A DNA stretch of 64,000 bases from Spodoptera frugiperda (GCF_023101765.2 NC_064236.1:496001-560000), one strand, 5' to 3'. Numbered from the stretch's first letter, positions 1 to 13,679 are shown. Notes: generated from the sequence alone by a model not told the origin. Numbers and translations: made by a program.

Positions 1-1189
1 AGACAGATAGATATATTTACGTTACTGTTGAGTTATTGTAAATGCACTCTCATTAAATTTACATTAAGTTATGTTTGAGAACCCTCAAAAAACCCCTCAA
101 ATCAAAAGAGTATTGGAAAGTCAGAACAAAATGCTATTTATGATATTAGAAATACGGTCGTGCTGTAATTACTAAATCGTGCTGTAAACTGTTAGGTTAT
201 TATAATAGTTACCCTGTATAAGTATGCAATATTTGGAAATAATTACAATTAAAATGTAAGTAGGCCTTTAATTTATTTCACTGACGAAATATTTTTTGAT
301 ATTTGCCCGTGCGTCGGTATCAAGGTGGACCGGTGACCGCGCACAGTATTTTACTTGAACAATTCATTGTTTTAATTAATTAAATTATAGAGTGGCAACA
401 TTGCGATAAACGTATTACTGTCTGAAGGGGTGGGCAGAGATAACTACAGTTTAAGGACAATTACGTTTGCGTTGCGTTAGTCTGTTTATTTTTCCACCGA
501 TACTGAACTTTTGATGATTTTTGTCGGCCTTTTCACAAATCTGATAAAGATTAACTTACTTCCTAATGATACAGAATTGATTAACTCATTCGATGCACTA
601 ATTGCAAGTAATTTAAAACTAGAGTAAAATAACAAGTGACATAATGAAATAAAATTTATAACTAATAAAATTTAAGTTTTATTTTATTGGTTCTTCGTAA
701 TTGGATCGTTATAAATTAATATATTTGTATTAAGTAATGACAGTAAAATGTTCCAAAACTTAAGTTTTAAGGATTAGTGCCTGTGGAGCCATTATTTGTC
801 ATCACAAATACTGTTCCTGCATGTGAAGGAACTACGCAGTAATGACGCAGCCCGCAATTATAGGCCTCGGTTATAAATCTTTATGTATTAAACTGCGATA
901 TCTAATCCGCCTACAAGCCGTACATAATGTATTTATGTGCCTATATAAAATTGACCGGTAGTCCAGGAGTGTACTGTCACGATTTGTTTATGTTTTATGT
1001 ATAACAAATGAAAAGTAGGTAAAATCTTCTAATAGGGAATATGTACTATAGTATCCAAGACAGTTATGTTGTCCCCGGGACGCGCCGGACTTCAATGTTC
1101 CGGTATTGTTCCGGGAGGGTGTGGCGGGCTTGTCCCATTAAAAAAAATGTACTTACTTATGTACATGAGGACCTATGTACTTAAAACAC

Positions 1190-1312
1190 GGTCACGTCCT
1201 CTCAGGCACATAGAGTTTCAAGGGAGACGTAGGAGAACGGGGTGGTTTTTAATAAATAAGAGTCTGAAATATCTTCCCTAATCGGGTAGGAGAAGTCGTT
1301 CGATGATTTTCC
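1190..1312 (+). mobile_element. Old retrotransposon 3' UTR fragment
   Basis: Degenerate match: GGAGAACGGGGTGGTTTTTA, AAGAGTCTGAAATATCTTCC, GAGAAGTCGTTCGATGATTT. Confidence 0.45.
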
Positions 1313-1470
1313 ACGTTCAGATAATAGATTCCTATGTACTTTAATAAGAGATCACATTCAATCCAAACGCTGCAGTTACAACATTAAATTGTGACGCAAT
1401 CGGCGATTGCGCAGTCGGTGATCTCTAAAAATGGACTGTATTCGGAAGAAAGCCTTTAAGGTGGGGAAGG

Positions 1471-1561
1471 TGCGCATGCGCCATGCGGTCAGTGTGTGTG
1501 TAGACGGCAAAGGCGTGCGCACGCGTTCCCAGATTCAATACGATCTCGAGACAACTAAATC
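1471..1561 (+). promoter_or_regulatory. Candidate promoter and 5' noncoding exon with NRF1/Ewg-type site
   Basis: A GC-rich patch in AT-rich surroundings holds TGCGCATGCGC (1471-1481), which matches the NRF1/Erect-wing palindrome. An arthropod-style initiator TCAGT follows at 1489-1493, and a consensus donor GTAAGTG begins at 1562. It could be an untranslated first exon, of the pentraxin-domain gene or of another + strand gene. No transcript evidence is available here. Confidence 0.3.
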
Positions 1562-2426
1562 GTAAGTGTTTTTTGTGCGATTCAGTGTTTACGGTCACGT
1601 GGTTAAAGGGTAATTTGTTTGTTTTGCGTTTGCGATTTATTTTGCTTATGCGATTTTTTTCTTTATTTTTAATGCGTGTTTGGTTTTCCAAATTATTTGA
1701 TTAGAGTAAATGCTTAATTAGTTATAACACATATTATGCAAATAATATAAAAAGTGGTTTATAACTTGGAAGTTGGAATTACGTAGGCACTGCATATAAA
1801 AATATGTTTTAACAATACTTAATTGTTAAATAAATCCTTTGAATATTATTGATGGACTGAAACTGTAATAATAATTTTTCGCCCATATCTTTTGTTTGAA
1901 AATGTTGTACATATAAATTTCACTCCATTCAAGCGTACGGTTATTATGAAACTGACTGAATACAAATTTCACGCATCATACATAAATACAAGTTGGATTA
2001 ATAAAAGGAATTCACGGGAATCCATTAACAAAAGCAGATTTAATGCAAAATGTTATTCAGTGTAATGTTTAACTTTCAACATAGCTCTCATTTTCTCTAT
2101 ATTTATTCGGTTCTTCTTGCTAAATCCACTTATCCGAACCAAACAAAGGGATCACCAACAGGTAACTAGGTTCGGCCAAAAATTCCCGTAAAAAGAACAT
2201 TCAGTTATATGAATAATTATAATTTCTCATTATTATACTCAAAAATATTTGTAAGCTTGGGGCCATTGGTAAAAGCTAGGTAAATAGATGTATTTTCAGG
2301 GCTTTTTAAAAGCTGATAAAGTAAAAACATAATTAATGCTAAGTAATTTAAAGTTCACTTTAATATGATGATTTAAATATTAATAAACAATTTGTAAAAA
2401 TATTGCATCAATAAGGAAATTAGACA

Positions 2427-2552
2427 AACTGCAGTACTCAAAAACAATTGATGATTACTTAAACTATTCCTTAGTTACCTACGTTTTCGTTACGATAACG
2501 ATTACTAAGGACTGGCTTAAGTTACCATTCAATGTCTCTGAGTACGGCAGTT
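2427..2552. mobile_element. Palindromic MITE, copy 1
   Basis: The ends are AACTGCAGTACTCA and, reversed, AACTGCCGTACTCA. The arms continue inward (GATTACTTAA / AACTTAAG), so most of the element folds back. It is homologous to 6277-6402. Confidence 0.55.
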
Positions 2553-4803
2553 AGACGTATTTCCCTTAAATGATGTATTAATATTATATGTCCATAATAT
2601 TATCGTGCATTTCCACGAGAATCCTGTCCCTTACGATTGCAAGTGCATTATAGTGACCTTGGTGATATTGACTTAAAGGCCATTTTTCACTGTCCTTGTT
2701 GATAATAACAGTCAGAAGATGCATCAAAGACTTCTTTCCATGCATTTGGAATCGTTTAGAACTAAGCTAACTGTCTAGCTTATTTGGAATCCTAACAACG
2801 CCGATATCTGTGAATCATGTGAAGATTAAACTAATTCTCTTCTTACAAGTTACACATAATTAATGTGTGTTGATGTTAGATTAAGTACTAAGTATAGAAC
2901 TAATATTTCTGATTACATAATATCGTGAAGGCTGAGGGCTTCTTAGGTGTAAATCTAGATTTGATTAACTAGACAGTTTAGGTTTCGAGTGCTTTCTGCT
3001 TTTAGCTGATAACAGATAAACCATTATTATCAAGGTACTGGGTACTATATACTATATACTATAACTATTTTAAAATAACGCCACAGTGAAGGACTTGGAC
3101 TCTTTTAACGCCTTAATACATTAGCTCGTAGTCTTCTATCGGTTACAAATTATGAGCAGCTTTTATTATTCCTCAAGAAAGTCATACAATTATATAAAAC
3201 TACTCAAACCAGATCATAATGGCTCTATTAATAAGAAAGAGCTGGACATGGTACCAACACTTACCAGTAGTTATATCCTGAACGAGTGACATTTCATTTG
3301 CAATTCATCGGATTGCAAACCGGTTTACTGCAGGACGGGTGCTGTGTGCCGCAGAGTAGGCGCTAACTAGCTTTACACTTCACTGCAAGCCCATTAAACG
3401 TTTTGCTCATAATATGTTTTCGCTTCACACAGACTGATACCACGTCCTCACAAAAAACAAGCGAGGAAAACGCCTACATTTTTCCGTACGAGTAAAGATT
3501 TTGAAATGCTCAACTGTTCAAGTTTTGTTGAATCTTTGATCAACAGAACTATAGTTAGTTATATTCGATCGAAAGATTGAATAGATAAAATTGTTGTAAA
3601 ATTATGACTCATAGTTTTTTTTATTAAAGTTGTCGAACTTTAGGTTTCATAAGAACATTACGACAACTGCAACAATTGAATTATTTATGTTTAAACTATT
3701 TATATTTCGTTATACTGTGGTGACTTGTATAAATGTATAGTGTTACAAATCAAAACGCAATTCTAATTTATTTACATGAATATTATGGCTTGCATATTGT
3801 TATTACTACTTTAAATCAAATACTTGTTATTGGTGACATTACATCTGATATATTACTAGTATCATTAAAATTTGAAATCGTTCTAGTAGCAGTAGTGGGA
3901 TTTAGCCTTCTTTAATTTTAAAATTACAGTGATTAAAAACAGTATGTGGAAAGTTAGTAGGTGTATCTTCCATTTTATGTCATTATCACCATTTACATTA
4001 AAGTTAAATGTTCAGTTTTAAACAAAAGGACCTTATGCTAACGTCTTTCCCTTCATAGTTTATTGCATAACACAAGAAACAATTTCACTATCAGAAAGGG
4101 TTTTACACTTCGCCTTGGGGAACGCTATATTTTTCTTTTATAAAACCTAATGGAGTTGTTGTTGTAAAGACAGTCGCTTTCTTGAGATTGTAAATAAACA
4201 TAGTTACGTGCTTTCTTCTTTGTTTCAGTGCAAATATTTTGCATTTTACCGCAGGATAAATACTCGGTAATGAGTAAATGCTTTGTACTTTGTAAATCAA
4301 AACATCTAGTCTTTTTTCCGCTATGGTCCACGTTAGGAGACGGGGAGAGGGAAGATGATTATTTAGTTATTCACATATCGCTTCGCTTTGATATCCATAG
4401 TAGATTGTATTGTATGGTCATCAAGATTAAGAGTGAACTAATAATCAGATCGATTGGTCGTCACGAAGGGGTTGAAGTACCATTTACTTTTGAACCAAAC
4501 AAACAAACGGAACAAGCTAAATAAAAGCATATAGACATTCACTTTAAGCACATTATCTTTTTCACCGTCTCTATGAAATTGATTCGACATAGCCAATCTC
4601 AATCATATTGTGATCTAGTTATAGATCGAACGAATCGTTTCGCTACGGGCTGTATCCGTGACAATGACATTCATCGGGTTATTGTGCTACAGAAATATCG
4701 TGAATGAAACTTTTTTACAGTCAAGTTAAAGGTTAATCTGTTGTATAAGAGAATTTGTAATACCTACTTGACTTTACTGAACCAACATGGTGGATAACGC
4801 TGC

Positions 4804-4922
4804 TATATAATTATGATAATAGTACAGTTTGCTGCGCGACGTCAGTCTGTCTGTGCACGCTGCTTTTGAATAAGGGTCCCGTTGTTATTTAAAACTAGTA
4901 GAGCTTTTCTCAGTAATTTTAC
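4804..4922 (+). promoter_or_regulatory. Candidate TATA promoter and short 5' exon
   Basis: TATATAA (4804-4810) precedes the initiator TCAGT (4842-4846) by slightly more than the usual distance. A GTGAGT donor at 4923 would close an exon of about 79 bases. It is a second candidate for the untranslated first exon of the gene at 26.5-46.8 kb. Confidence 0.25.
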
Positions 4923-5584
4923 GTGAGTAAACCGTGGTTTTCAAATACATAATTGTAAATGTTTATTTCCTCATCGTGTAAGAAGATCCCTTTGTTCAGC
5001 AGTAGGACATTTACCAGTTCTGTTTAATTTTTAATTAGAATGCAATTACTGCTACGAATAATGCTACAAATCTCAATTTGAGTGCTTAAACCATTATTGT
5101 TAACTTCAAATTATATACAGCGCTTTTTAGAACGGAATTTTTCTGTAGTCGGACTTTAGTTTTTGAGCTACCTTTTTTTGTTCTTCGAAAAGATTTCCCT
5201 TCTTCCAAAGAATATAGATTTCTTTTTCATCGAATTTCAGTATTAAGTTCAGTTAGAATGGAAGGATTTTATATATGTAAATACCTTATATCTCATAAAG
5301 TCTTCAGAGTCTGGGCATATATTAGGCCAAACATGATGATATGATAAAAACATGTTAAAACAGTATATTATCATCATGCATTATCTTGTCAAGTTAACTG
5401 GAAGATTGCTAGTAACATTTAACCAGTAATCTCTGCCAATTATCATCTCGAACATTATCAGAACACTGATTGAGGAAGCTGGCTGTTAGGGTGGAGCACG
5501 CGATAGGTACTGCTGTGGATTATAATCTTTACTGAGATACTGATCGTGAAATTGAATAATGTGACAAATGTCGAGCAAGTGTTT

Positions 5585-5710
5585 TATGTATGGGAGAGCC
5601 ATAGTTTGACACGAAGGAGCCGGCTCAACCGAAGTGATACGCCTTTACAGAAAACTGTCGTGAAACAACGCTTGCGTTGTTTTTCGTCATTTGAGTTAGA
5701 TTACCGGATG
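5585..5710 (-). repeat. Family-B repeat fragment
   Basis: A - strand copy of the 3' half only: GGAGCCGGCTCAACCGAAGT and GAAACAACGCTTGCGTTGTTT. Confidence 0.55.
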
Positions 5711-6276
5711 CTAAAGTACCACTCTCCCCAAAGAAGATTTTGGTGGAAGTTAAGATTTTCTCAAATTTGGATTAAATGAACCTTCAATCATCATAGCGGC
5801 GAGTCCTTAATCGGTATCCTTGATGCAATTTTCAGGATCAACCAAATATGCTATAAAACCTCTACCGTAGTTGTATACCTATCTATTGTAGATACCTACT
5901 TTGTACACAAGTACGCCCCTGCCTATCACAGCAGAGATTTAAACCGTTTAAAAGTTGCGCAACTACAAGTTTCAAATAGGAATACAAAGTTATAACTGAG
6001 TTAAATAATATGATATTGAGTTATACGGTGGTCTGCCTGGCTATCTAATTACTTGGAGACTAAGTCCAGAGCTTACGATATAATCTGGTTGAACCGTAAG
6101 ATAGCAGTTATTGAATCAGTTCTATACGAGTATAAATGTGACGAAACTATCTAGTCAACGTTAATGGAAACTGCTGAGGATAGCCTTAGCAGTTCCGACT
6201 CACAAGTCACATTTAGCTGATAGCAGCAGGGTCTTCGATACTTGATAATTAAATATTGAGTTAATAACTACCATTT

Positions 6277-6402
6277 ATTGCCGCCCTCAGAGACATTTAA
6301 TGATTACTTAAGCTATTCCTTAGTAACGATTTTGTATCGAAAACAATTGCTAGCGACTTAATGGTTACTTAAACCATTAAATGACTCTGAGTGCGGCAGT
6401 TA
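6277..6402. mobile_element. Palindromic MITE, copy 2
   Basis: It has the same design as the copy at 2427: GCCGCCCTCAGAGACATTTA on the left, and reversed on the right GCCGCACTCAGAGTCATTTA. CTATTCCTTAGTAACGA is shared with the first copy. Confidence 0.6.
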
Positions 6403-7019
6403 GTTAATAAATGGTGGAGTATTAGGGTCGATTCTTTAGTATTCAGTCATTACTTCTTACTAAATTGTAAATGCGAAAGTTAGTGAGTTTGTGTGTGTTG
6501 CACAATGGCTGAAGGGATCGGAAAGAATTTTGGAACAGCATAGGTAGAATATGGTCTGAAATAACACATAGAACATACAGGAACGCGGAAAAAGCCGCTG
6601 GCAGATAGGCGAAGCTAGTGCAATTCGAACTCGTTCACAAAGAACTCCGTACTATTCAACAAACGGCATAACTATCACGTTTCTTTTATGGGAACTTCCC
6701 TTAAATATTCAAACTAAATAACATAAATATATAAGGTATAATTGGAAGTACAAACAATTATACTACGAGTAAATAACATCGAGTCTCGATCAGCCAGCAA
6801 AACTTTACTGGATTAAATCAATTTCCTCTACAACGTCCCTATTTTAATTACCTAATGCTTCACTGGGAATCTGTGCTGCTGCTCGATTCCTATTTATATG
6901 CTTAATGTATATACTTGAGATGGCAAAGTATTATTGAATTCGTCTTTCAGTACGACTCTGCAGCTTGATACAAATACAATCGCTACTGATGTGAACTTTT
7001 ACAAACACTACCTAATATA

Positions 7020-7105
7020 TTCATCATCATCATCATATCAGCCACAAGACGTCCACTGCTGAACATAGGCATCCCCCAATGACTTGCAGATAGTCAGGTT
7101 GTTAG
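7020..7105 (+). repeat. Non-LTR fragment of the same family, beside the Helitron
   Basis: TCATCATCATCAT, then CACAAGACGTCCACTGCTGA and CATAGGCATCCCCCAATG. It ends 12 bases before the Helitron's left end. Confidence 0.5.
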
Positions 7106-7238
7106 CGTAATATATTATCTATACATATAATAAAATCGTAGAAAAGTGCTGTCTGTACATTGAAAATAAAAATAAAAAAAATAGCAGGGGTTATTGTTAT
7201 GTCGATGTCGAACCCAAAAATGTAATTAACTTTTTTTT

Positions 7239-7314
7239 TGTCTGTTTGTCTGTTTGTCTGTTTGTCTGTTTGTCTGTTTGTCTGTTTGTCTGTTTGTCTG
7301 TTTGTCTGTTCGTC
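7239..7314 (+). repeat. 8-bp tandem repeat (TGTCTGTT)n
   Basis: About nine copies lie inside the Helitron near its 5' end. They generate spurious frames of repeated DKQTNRQ on the - strand. Confidence 0.9.
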
Positions 7315-7581
7315 TGTGCGCGCTAATCTCAGAAACGGCTGATCCGAGTTGGATGCGGTTTTCACGAATATATTGTGGGATGCTTAAATTTACATTTAGT
7401 GTTTGTTTCATGTCAATCGGTTCATAAATAAAAAAGTTATGTCAAATTAAAGAATCACGTCGAACATTCTATGCTTATACCATTAATCTCCGCAACTATT
7501 TGACGGATTTGGTTGAAATTTGGTACAGATATAGTTTAGAACCTTAGAAAGGACATAGATATATTTTTATTTCAAAAATCA

Positions 7582-8110
7582 AAAAATAAAATAAAAATAA
7601 AATAAAAATAAAATAAAAATAAAATAAAAATAAAATAAAAATAAAAATAAAAATAAAATAAAAATAAAATAAAAATAAAATAAAAATAAAATAAAAATAA
7701 AAATAAAAATAAAATAAAAATAAAATAAAAATAAAATAAAATAAAAATAAAATAAAAATAAAATAAAAATAAAATAAAAATAAAATAAAAATAAAATAAA
7801 AATAAAATAAAAATAAAATAAAAATAAAATAAAAATAAAATAAAAATAAAATAAAAATAAAATAAAAATAAAATAAAAATAAAATAAAAATAAAATAAAA
7901 ATAAAATAAAAATAAAATAAAAATAAAATAAAAATAAAATAAAAATAAAATAAAAATAAAATTAAAATAAAATTAAAATAAAATAAAAATAAAATAAAAA
8001 TAAAATAAAAATAAAATTAAAATAAAATAAAAATAAAATAAAAATAAAATAAAAATAAAATAAAAATAAAATAAAAATAAAAATAAAATAAAAATAAAAT
8101 AAAAATAAAA
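7582..8110 (+). repeat. 11-bp A-rich satellite (AAAATAAAAAT)n
   Basis: About 48 copies of an 11-base unit, built from alternating AAAAT and AAAAAT, run almost without interruption. A few units have a T insertion near 7960-8020. They lie inside the Helitron. Confidence 0.93.
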
Positions 8111-11100
8111 AAAAATTAAATAAAAAATAAATTTATTCCGGACATACAGCGCCATCCATGTCGGGCTGTTCCTATACTCCGTAGATAGATGGCGTTGATC
8201 GCGCAATGGTGTAATTACAATTGTTCAGTTCATGTTATTGTTTTAATTCATTGGAAATTTGTTTTTACAAAATAGTAAAAAGCAATGAAAAATATAACAT
8301 AATACAACTTTTAGTACAAAGAAAACGCTCTAACGGAGTATAGATAATTCTATGTCGATCGTTACACGACTTCGGTTCATGTTATTGTTTTAATTCATCG
8401 AAAAAAGTTAACAAATAGTAAAAAGGTATGAAAAAAATTATATCAATATAATTAAACTTTTAGTACAAAGAAAATGCCCGAACGGAGTATAAATAAATAA
8501 TCCAAGTTGTCTTTATCCTCGATAGATGGCGTTGGGATCGAAATAGATTGCGCTATGGTTTTGTTACAATTATTTGGTTGGGTATCGGCCGAGCGCTTCG
8601 GTACTATTGTAGAAAATATATGAATATGAATATGAATGAAAATGTGTATTATCAGTCGTATGATTATTTGTCTGTAGTGGTCCTGCTGTTTCGTATATTC
8701 TAAATTGGTTTCGTTGTATTTGTCAATTAATAAGTTTATTTGTTGGGTTTTCCTGGTTTTCTGGTTAAACTTTTTAACGTAGGTTTAGTTTGATATCGAT
8801 TATTAGTAGTTACTGTAGTTAGTTTTTTTAATAAAATTGTAAGTCTAATTTATAAATTAATTAGATTAGATTTAAGTCGTTTCTTTTAAATTATTTAGTT
8901 TAAGCTTGGTTATTATAGCATAAAGGATAGGTTCTAATATAATTTCTTTTTTAATTGTTATAAATTCGTAATTCGTAGCTTTCTTTAGTTTTAAGTTAGT
9001 TTTCATCTTAAGTTCGGAAAGATTATAATATTTCTTTAGTTAAAGTCCGTTTTTAAACTATTTTTTCAATGCCCTAAGTGAGTATACATCTATTAAATTC
9101 AAACGCAGAGCTCATTATGTTGATTTTTGAAGAGTTCCCTGGAATATCTTCCACATCTCATTTTTGAAGAGAACCCGCGAGATCGGGAACTATGTGGTTA
9201 AAACCAAAAATTTGCCGGAAGTCACTATTCCACGCGAACGAAGTCGCGGGCAAAAGCTAGTTAGCCCATAATAAAATACTTCTGTTTTTTAAATGTCGAA
9301 AAATCTACTATTATTATGTCTTAATATTTTTAACGTTGTTTAGGTTATTTCTTCCGCGTTAAATCTGATTATATTAAGTACCCAATTAATTTACATATAC
9401 GCGATTATTACTAAAGTTAAACTTATTTATTTACTTAAAATTTATATTTATAGACATATTTACGAAACACGACCACCACTGAATTAATTTAGATGACATT
9501 TTGAATTTCAATACATGTAAATTATATGATATTTTTATACTCAACGATAAATTACTTGCATTTATATAAAGCATTTCATTTTAAATGTATGTAGTACTTT
9601 CGGAAATGAACGTACACATTAGCATATTGTGAGATTTTTGAAAACATTTTTGGAAACTATAAAGTCAGACTATGCAATTATTATTGAATAAATACATCTT
9701 ATTTCCAATGATAAAAAAGAGAAGTGAATTCAAAAACAGGCATTAAATAATAATTTTGAAACGAATTTAAACAGTACTGTCCAAAATAATAAAGTTGTAG
9801 AAATACCTATCCAAAATCTACGTAAAGTAACTACCACAATAAAGCTAAAAGAGGTATTAACAATGGGTACTTCTGAAAATAATCCACATTAAAATATTAA
9901 TCGTAATCTAAATATAGCGCAGCATAGCTCTCAGCTTGTACTCAAATACCTAGATTTTCGTATTCCAAACCTCAACGTTTGGAGCGGTTTCCTAGAATTC
10001 TGGTCAAATAGCATTTCCAGTTAATATCGGTACCAAGTGCAGCATGGCTTAGTTCAATAAAATCGATATGTCAACTTATTTGAAGACAACTCAGCCGTGA
10101 ATATTTAGTGCGTGATATGAAGATGATGTTTGATGTTGGTAAACATAATCAAATCCTCACTAAATGTAGGTACGGGTTTACCAAAAGCACAGGTATAGAA
10201 ACAGGAATAAGAACGGGGTCGTTAGGTTTTAATTTCTAACTTATTACACGTGCCGTCTATTGTTCAAAAGCCACCGTGATCTTTACGATACCCTTTACGT
10301 AAATATAAACTGGCAATGACACATTAAAGGTTGCTACATCTATAATAGACTGATGTCTAATTAAGTTATACACAATTAAGATACCTATATGTTACCGTAA
10401 AAGTCACCTCCTTTCCTCTAACACTCCCTTGCACTACAATACTAAAGGCTTGTACATTGGACAGAATCAGGGTATCAGTGTATCTTTAAGCTGCAATCTC
10501 TAACCAATCTGCTAAGCATGGAGATAGTAACATATTCTCCTATGTAGGACAAGCTAATAGTCTATTAGTGGTCGGATACAGGCAGCTGATGACGAATATG
10601 AGGTTTTACTTTAACGTCAAAACTGACAAAGAGGCATTAATTAAGAGCCATGTTTCAATTAAGATACTGCAGCCACTAGCGCTGTGTGAATAGTTTCATC
10701 TAACACAATTTAATAATCTCAACCCATCAATATTACGTTGGTAAACAGGCATTCATAGTTATATTAAAAAGGCGAAAGTGTGTGTATTTGTTTGCTTGTC
10801 CGTCTTTCACGGCAAAACGGAGTGAAGAATTATAGTGTTTTTTGAGTGGATTTAGTTATAGAGATGGGGTCATATAAGCTACTTTCTGTTTCTTTCAAAC
10901 CTAAATTTTTAGCTATTACTCTATTTGTAAGTGACAAAAAATCGAGGATTCTTTCTTTTAAATCGGTCCTCTTTATAGAACTAAAGCGAAAAGCCAGTTA
11001 CGTACATATGCTACATATAAACTTGCAATTCATAATATACTATGGATTACTAAAGCGCCGCCATATACCGTACCATGGTTACATCAAACATGTTTGGAGA

Positions 11101-12659
11101 AATGGTTGGAGTGTTTAGATGCACCTATACATTAACATTAAATACCTACTTCATGATAACCTGGTAAATCTTCCAATCTGCAGGGAATTAATCCTTTGTA
11201 AATTGCTACATCACACACACAGAGATACTGCGATACGTTTGTATTGAAGCTCGAAGCTACTTCGTACAGATAATCTCAAAATCGAAACAGACTAGTCACT
11301 CAGCTAAATTAGGAGTCAAACACTAAGCTGTGTGTCCTGATTATCTCATTATCGTCGACATCAGACATTTTGGCTTAGTACCGACAAGTAAATCCAGTAT
11401 TATGTGTTCCCCAGCAATGGAAGTGAGAACATAACCAAATATTATATGTATCTGTAACTCCTCATGTGACGCATAAGGCTTAGGTATCGCTTACCATCAG
11501 GTGTTCAGTTTGCTTGTTTGCCTGCTACGCCATATAAAATAACGTCCCGTCATTTTTTCTATTTATTCCTGTTATTCGTCACCATAATTTATTTTAAAAT
11601 GTGTAGGAAAACACGTTGATTTTAACATCGTTTTCTTTCCCTCAGGGTATTGACGTAATGAAATTTTTCCTAGTAAACAACTAAGCATGTTCCAAGCTTT
11701 CTACTCCAACCTCCAACAACGCAGAGATATACATATATACCACTAAGTATTTTAATAACTTTATTTAAAGGAGTGTGCATAATGCACCTTATCCCGCAAT
11801 TCTAACAGGTTAATTTAAAAATTTAATACCACATTTTGCAGCAGTAGGTAGACGACGAGTTGGGGATAATTTAAGAATTTTTGATTAAAATTTTCATTGC
11901 TGAGGATTTGGATAAAACCGCGATGCAGAAATGAAAAATAAACCAACCTATGTAGGACTTTATAAATACGATATTCTGTTATGTAATTAGGTAGGTAGAT
12001 AGATACCATAATTAAATATTCATTTCTTATACAGAGATGTCATCAAGTTTGGAAAGTCGACCTATGTAGTGATGCCACCTTAATTTATGACAAGGAAACG
12101 TCAATATTAAGAAACGTGTAATCATTATGCAGATATTACAACAGTTTGAAGTTACTGTGCGAAGTTAATGTATTTCAACGTAATACTTATAAATCATAGC
12201 GTTACTAAACGCATAACTTAATTACTTCACTTTTTTATTAAACTAGCTTTACTGACGAACTATTTATTAGGAAATAAGTAGATAATATTGTGTAATCAAT
12301 TATTAGGTGTTGTTCCGTGACTTCACTCCTAGACTATGATATGAGCCCCCTTTGCAGATAAACATTGATCAATACCTGAAGAAAGAAGGCAAATTTATGT
12401 AATGTTCTCATAATGTTGTACTTCTATTCCAAACTAGATAATTTACTTACTTAATGTCATTAGTTCATTACTGACAAAGCATACTAAAAACTATTTAAAT
12501 TAAACTTAAACTACTTAACTAAGTAGTTCACTTAAAAATACTTAATCTTAGTTTCAAATTCTAAACTCTCGAGTTTAGATTTTAGTATAGTGTTAATTAT
12601 GTTGTCAGTAATCATTTAAAGCCTAAAGTCTAGAATCATTAAAAGTATATAAAACACCA

Positions 12660-12825
12660 AACATGGTCTCATCATTATCATATAAACCACAAGACGTCCA
12701 CTGCTGAACATAGGCCTCCCAATGACTTCCAAATATCCCGGTTGGAAGTGACCTGCATCCAGCGGCTTCCTGCGACCTTAATCAGGTCATGATTCATCCA
12801 TCTTGTGGGTAGACATAAAACATGG
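12660..12825 (+). repeat. Non-LTR fragment (ACAAGACGTCCACTGCTGAA family)
   Basis: It contains CACAAGACGTCCACTGCTGA and ACATAGGCCTCCCAATGACT, a block common in insect non-LTR-derived repeats. A shorter copy of the same block is at 7020-7105, and a reverse one at 43345-43420. Confidence 0.5.
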
Positions 12826-13679
12826 TCTCAAAAGCCTTTAATCTGATTTGAGGATCAAACCCCATGGTCGTGTACTCAAAGCGATCGAGTTATGGCACTG
12901 AGGTCTACTGCCACAGCTCCATCGTGGAGGTAAATTAACCAAGTAACCTAGAGCGCTTCGACCAGACAGTCATTTTACTAAGACGGAACTATGTTCTATT
13001 ATGTACCTAAAAAGAGATGTATTTTCTAGGGCAAAGAATAGTAAATCTTAAATTTGTAATAAGTAATGGTACTAAACGAAGTCAACCTAATCTTTAAATT
13101 AACTTCGTAGTTTTCTCATATATCTATACAATGCGTGAACTAAAGTTTTACCCCCACGTAAAAAAGTAAACCGTTCATAATTAGCAAACTGCAATATAGG
13201 TAAATATAAAAGTTAGATAACCAAAGGATGGAAAACCGCATCCAATAGTGTACTTGGTAATAATCCTTAATCGAAAACCTATAGAACCGAACCTTTTAAT
13301 ATGAGTACAAATTTAATTAACTATAATCCTAGGAAAGCACAAGTAATATTATTGACCTTAACGGCAAAGAAAGGTCAAGGTAGGAAGGAAAGAGATTAAA
13401 AGAAAAAATGTCAACCACTGCAGTCGGTAACTTAATTAATTCATCTTTATGATTTGCTTTCATCCGCCTTCTAGGGATTATGAGACTTAGGTTTTAATTA
13501 ATAAAATGCTAGATATTACATGATACTTCGTTGAAGGTAGGAGAAATATGTTCGATATCTATAGATAAAATAAGTCTGAACAAACAAGTACATGGTTTTT
13601 AAACGCTCGCAGCACAAACGAGTGAAATGGACAGTGATTGACACCCAACGCAGTCAAAAGTTATGCCTACACTTTTCTG

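Larger units (their letters stand above)
7118..9260 (+). mobile_element. Non-autonomous Helitron, lepidopteran type, about 2.1 kb
   Basis: The left end is A|TCTATACATATAATAAAAT and the right end is GCAAAAGCTAG|T, so the element lies between A and T as Helitrons do. A hairpin CGCGA/TCGCG (9233-9237 and 9244-9248, 6-base loop) sits 12 bases before the CTAG terminus. This agrees with the Helitron rule of 5'-TC, 3'-CTRR and a subterminal hairpin. It has no Rep/helicase coding. It contains an 8-bp and an 11-bp tandem array. Confidence 0.75.

Noticed and set aside
4228..4524. 98-codon ORF as a gene
   Set aside because: Random-looking composition, overlapping frames on the other strand and no domain.
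7102..7411. DKQTNRQ-repeat protein on the - strand
   Set aside because: It is produced by the (TGTCTGTT)n array within the Helitron.
7973..8206. FYFYFIFILF-repeat membrane protein on the - strand
   Set aside because: It is a translation of the 11-bp A-rich satellite.
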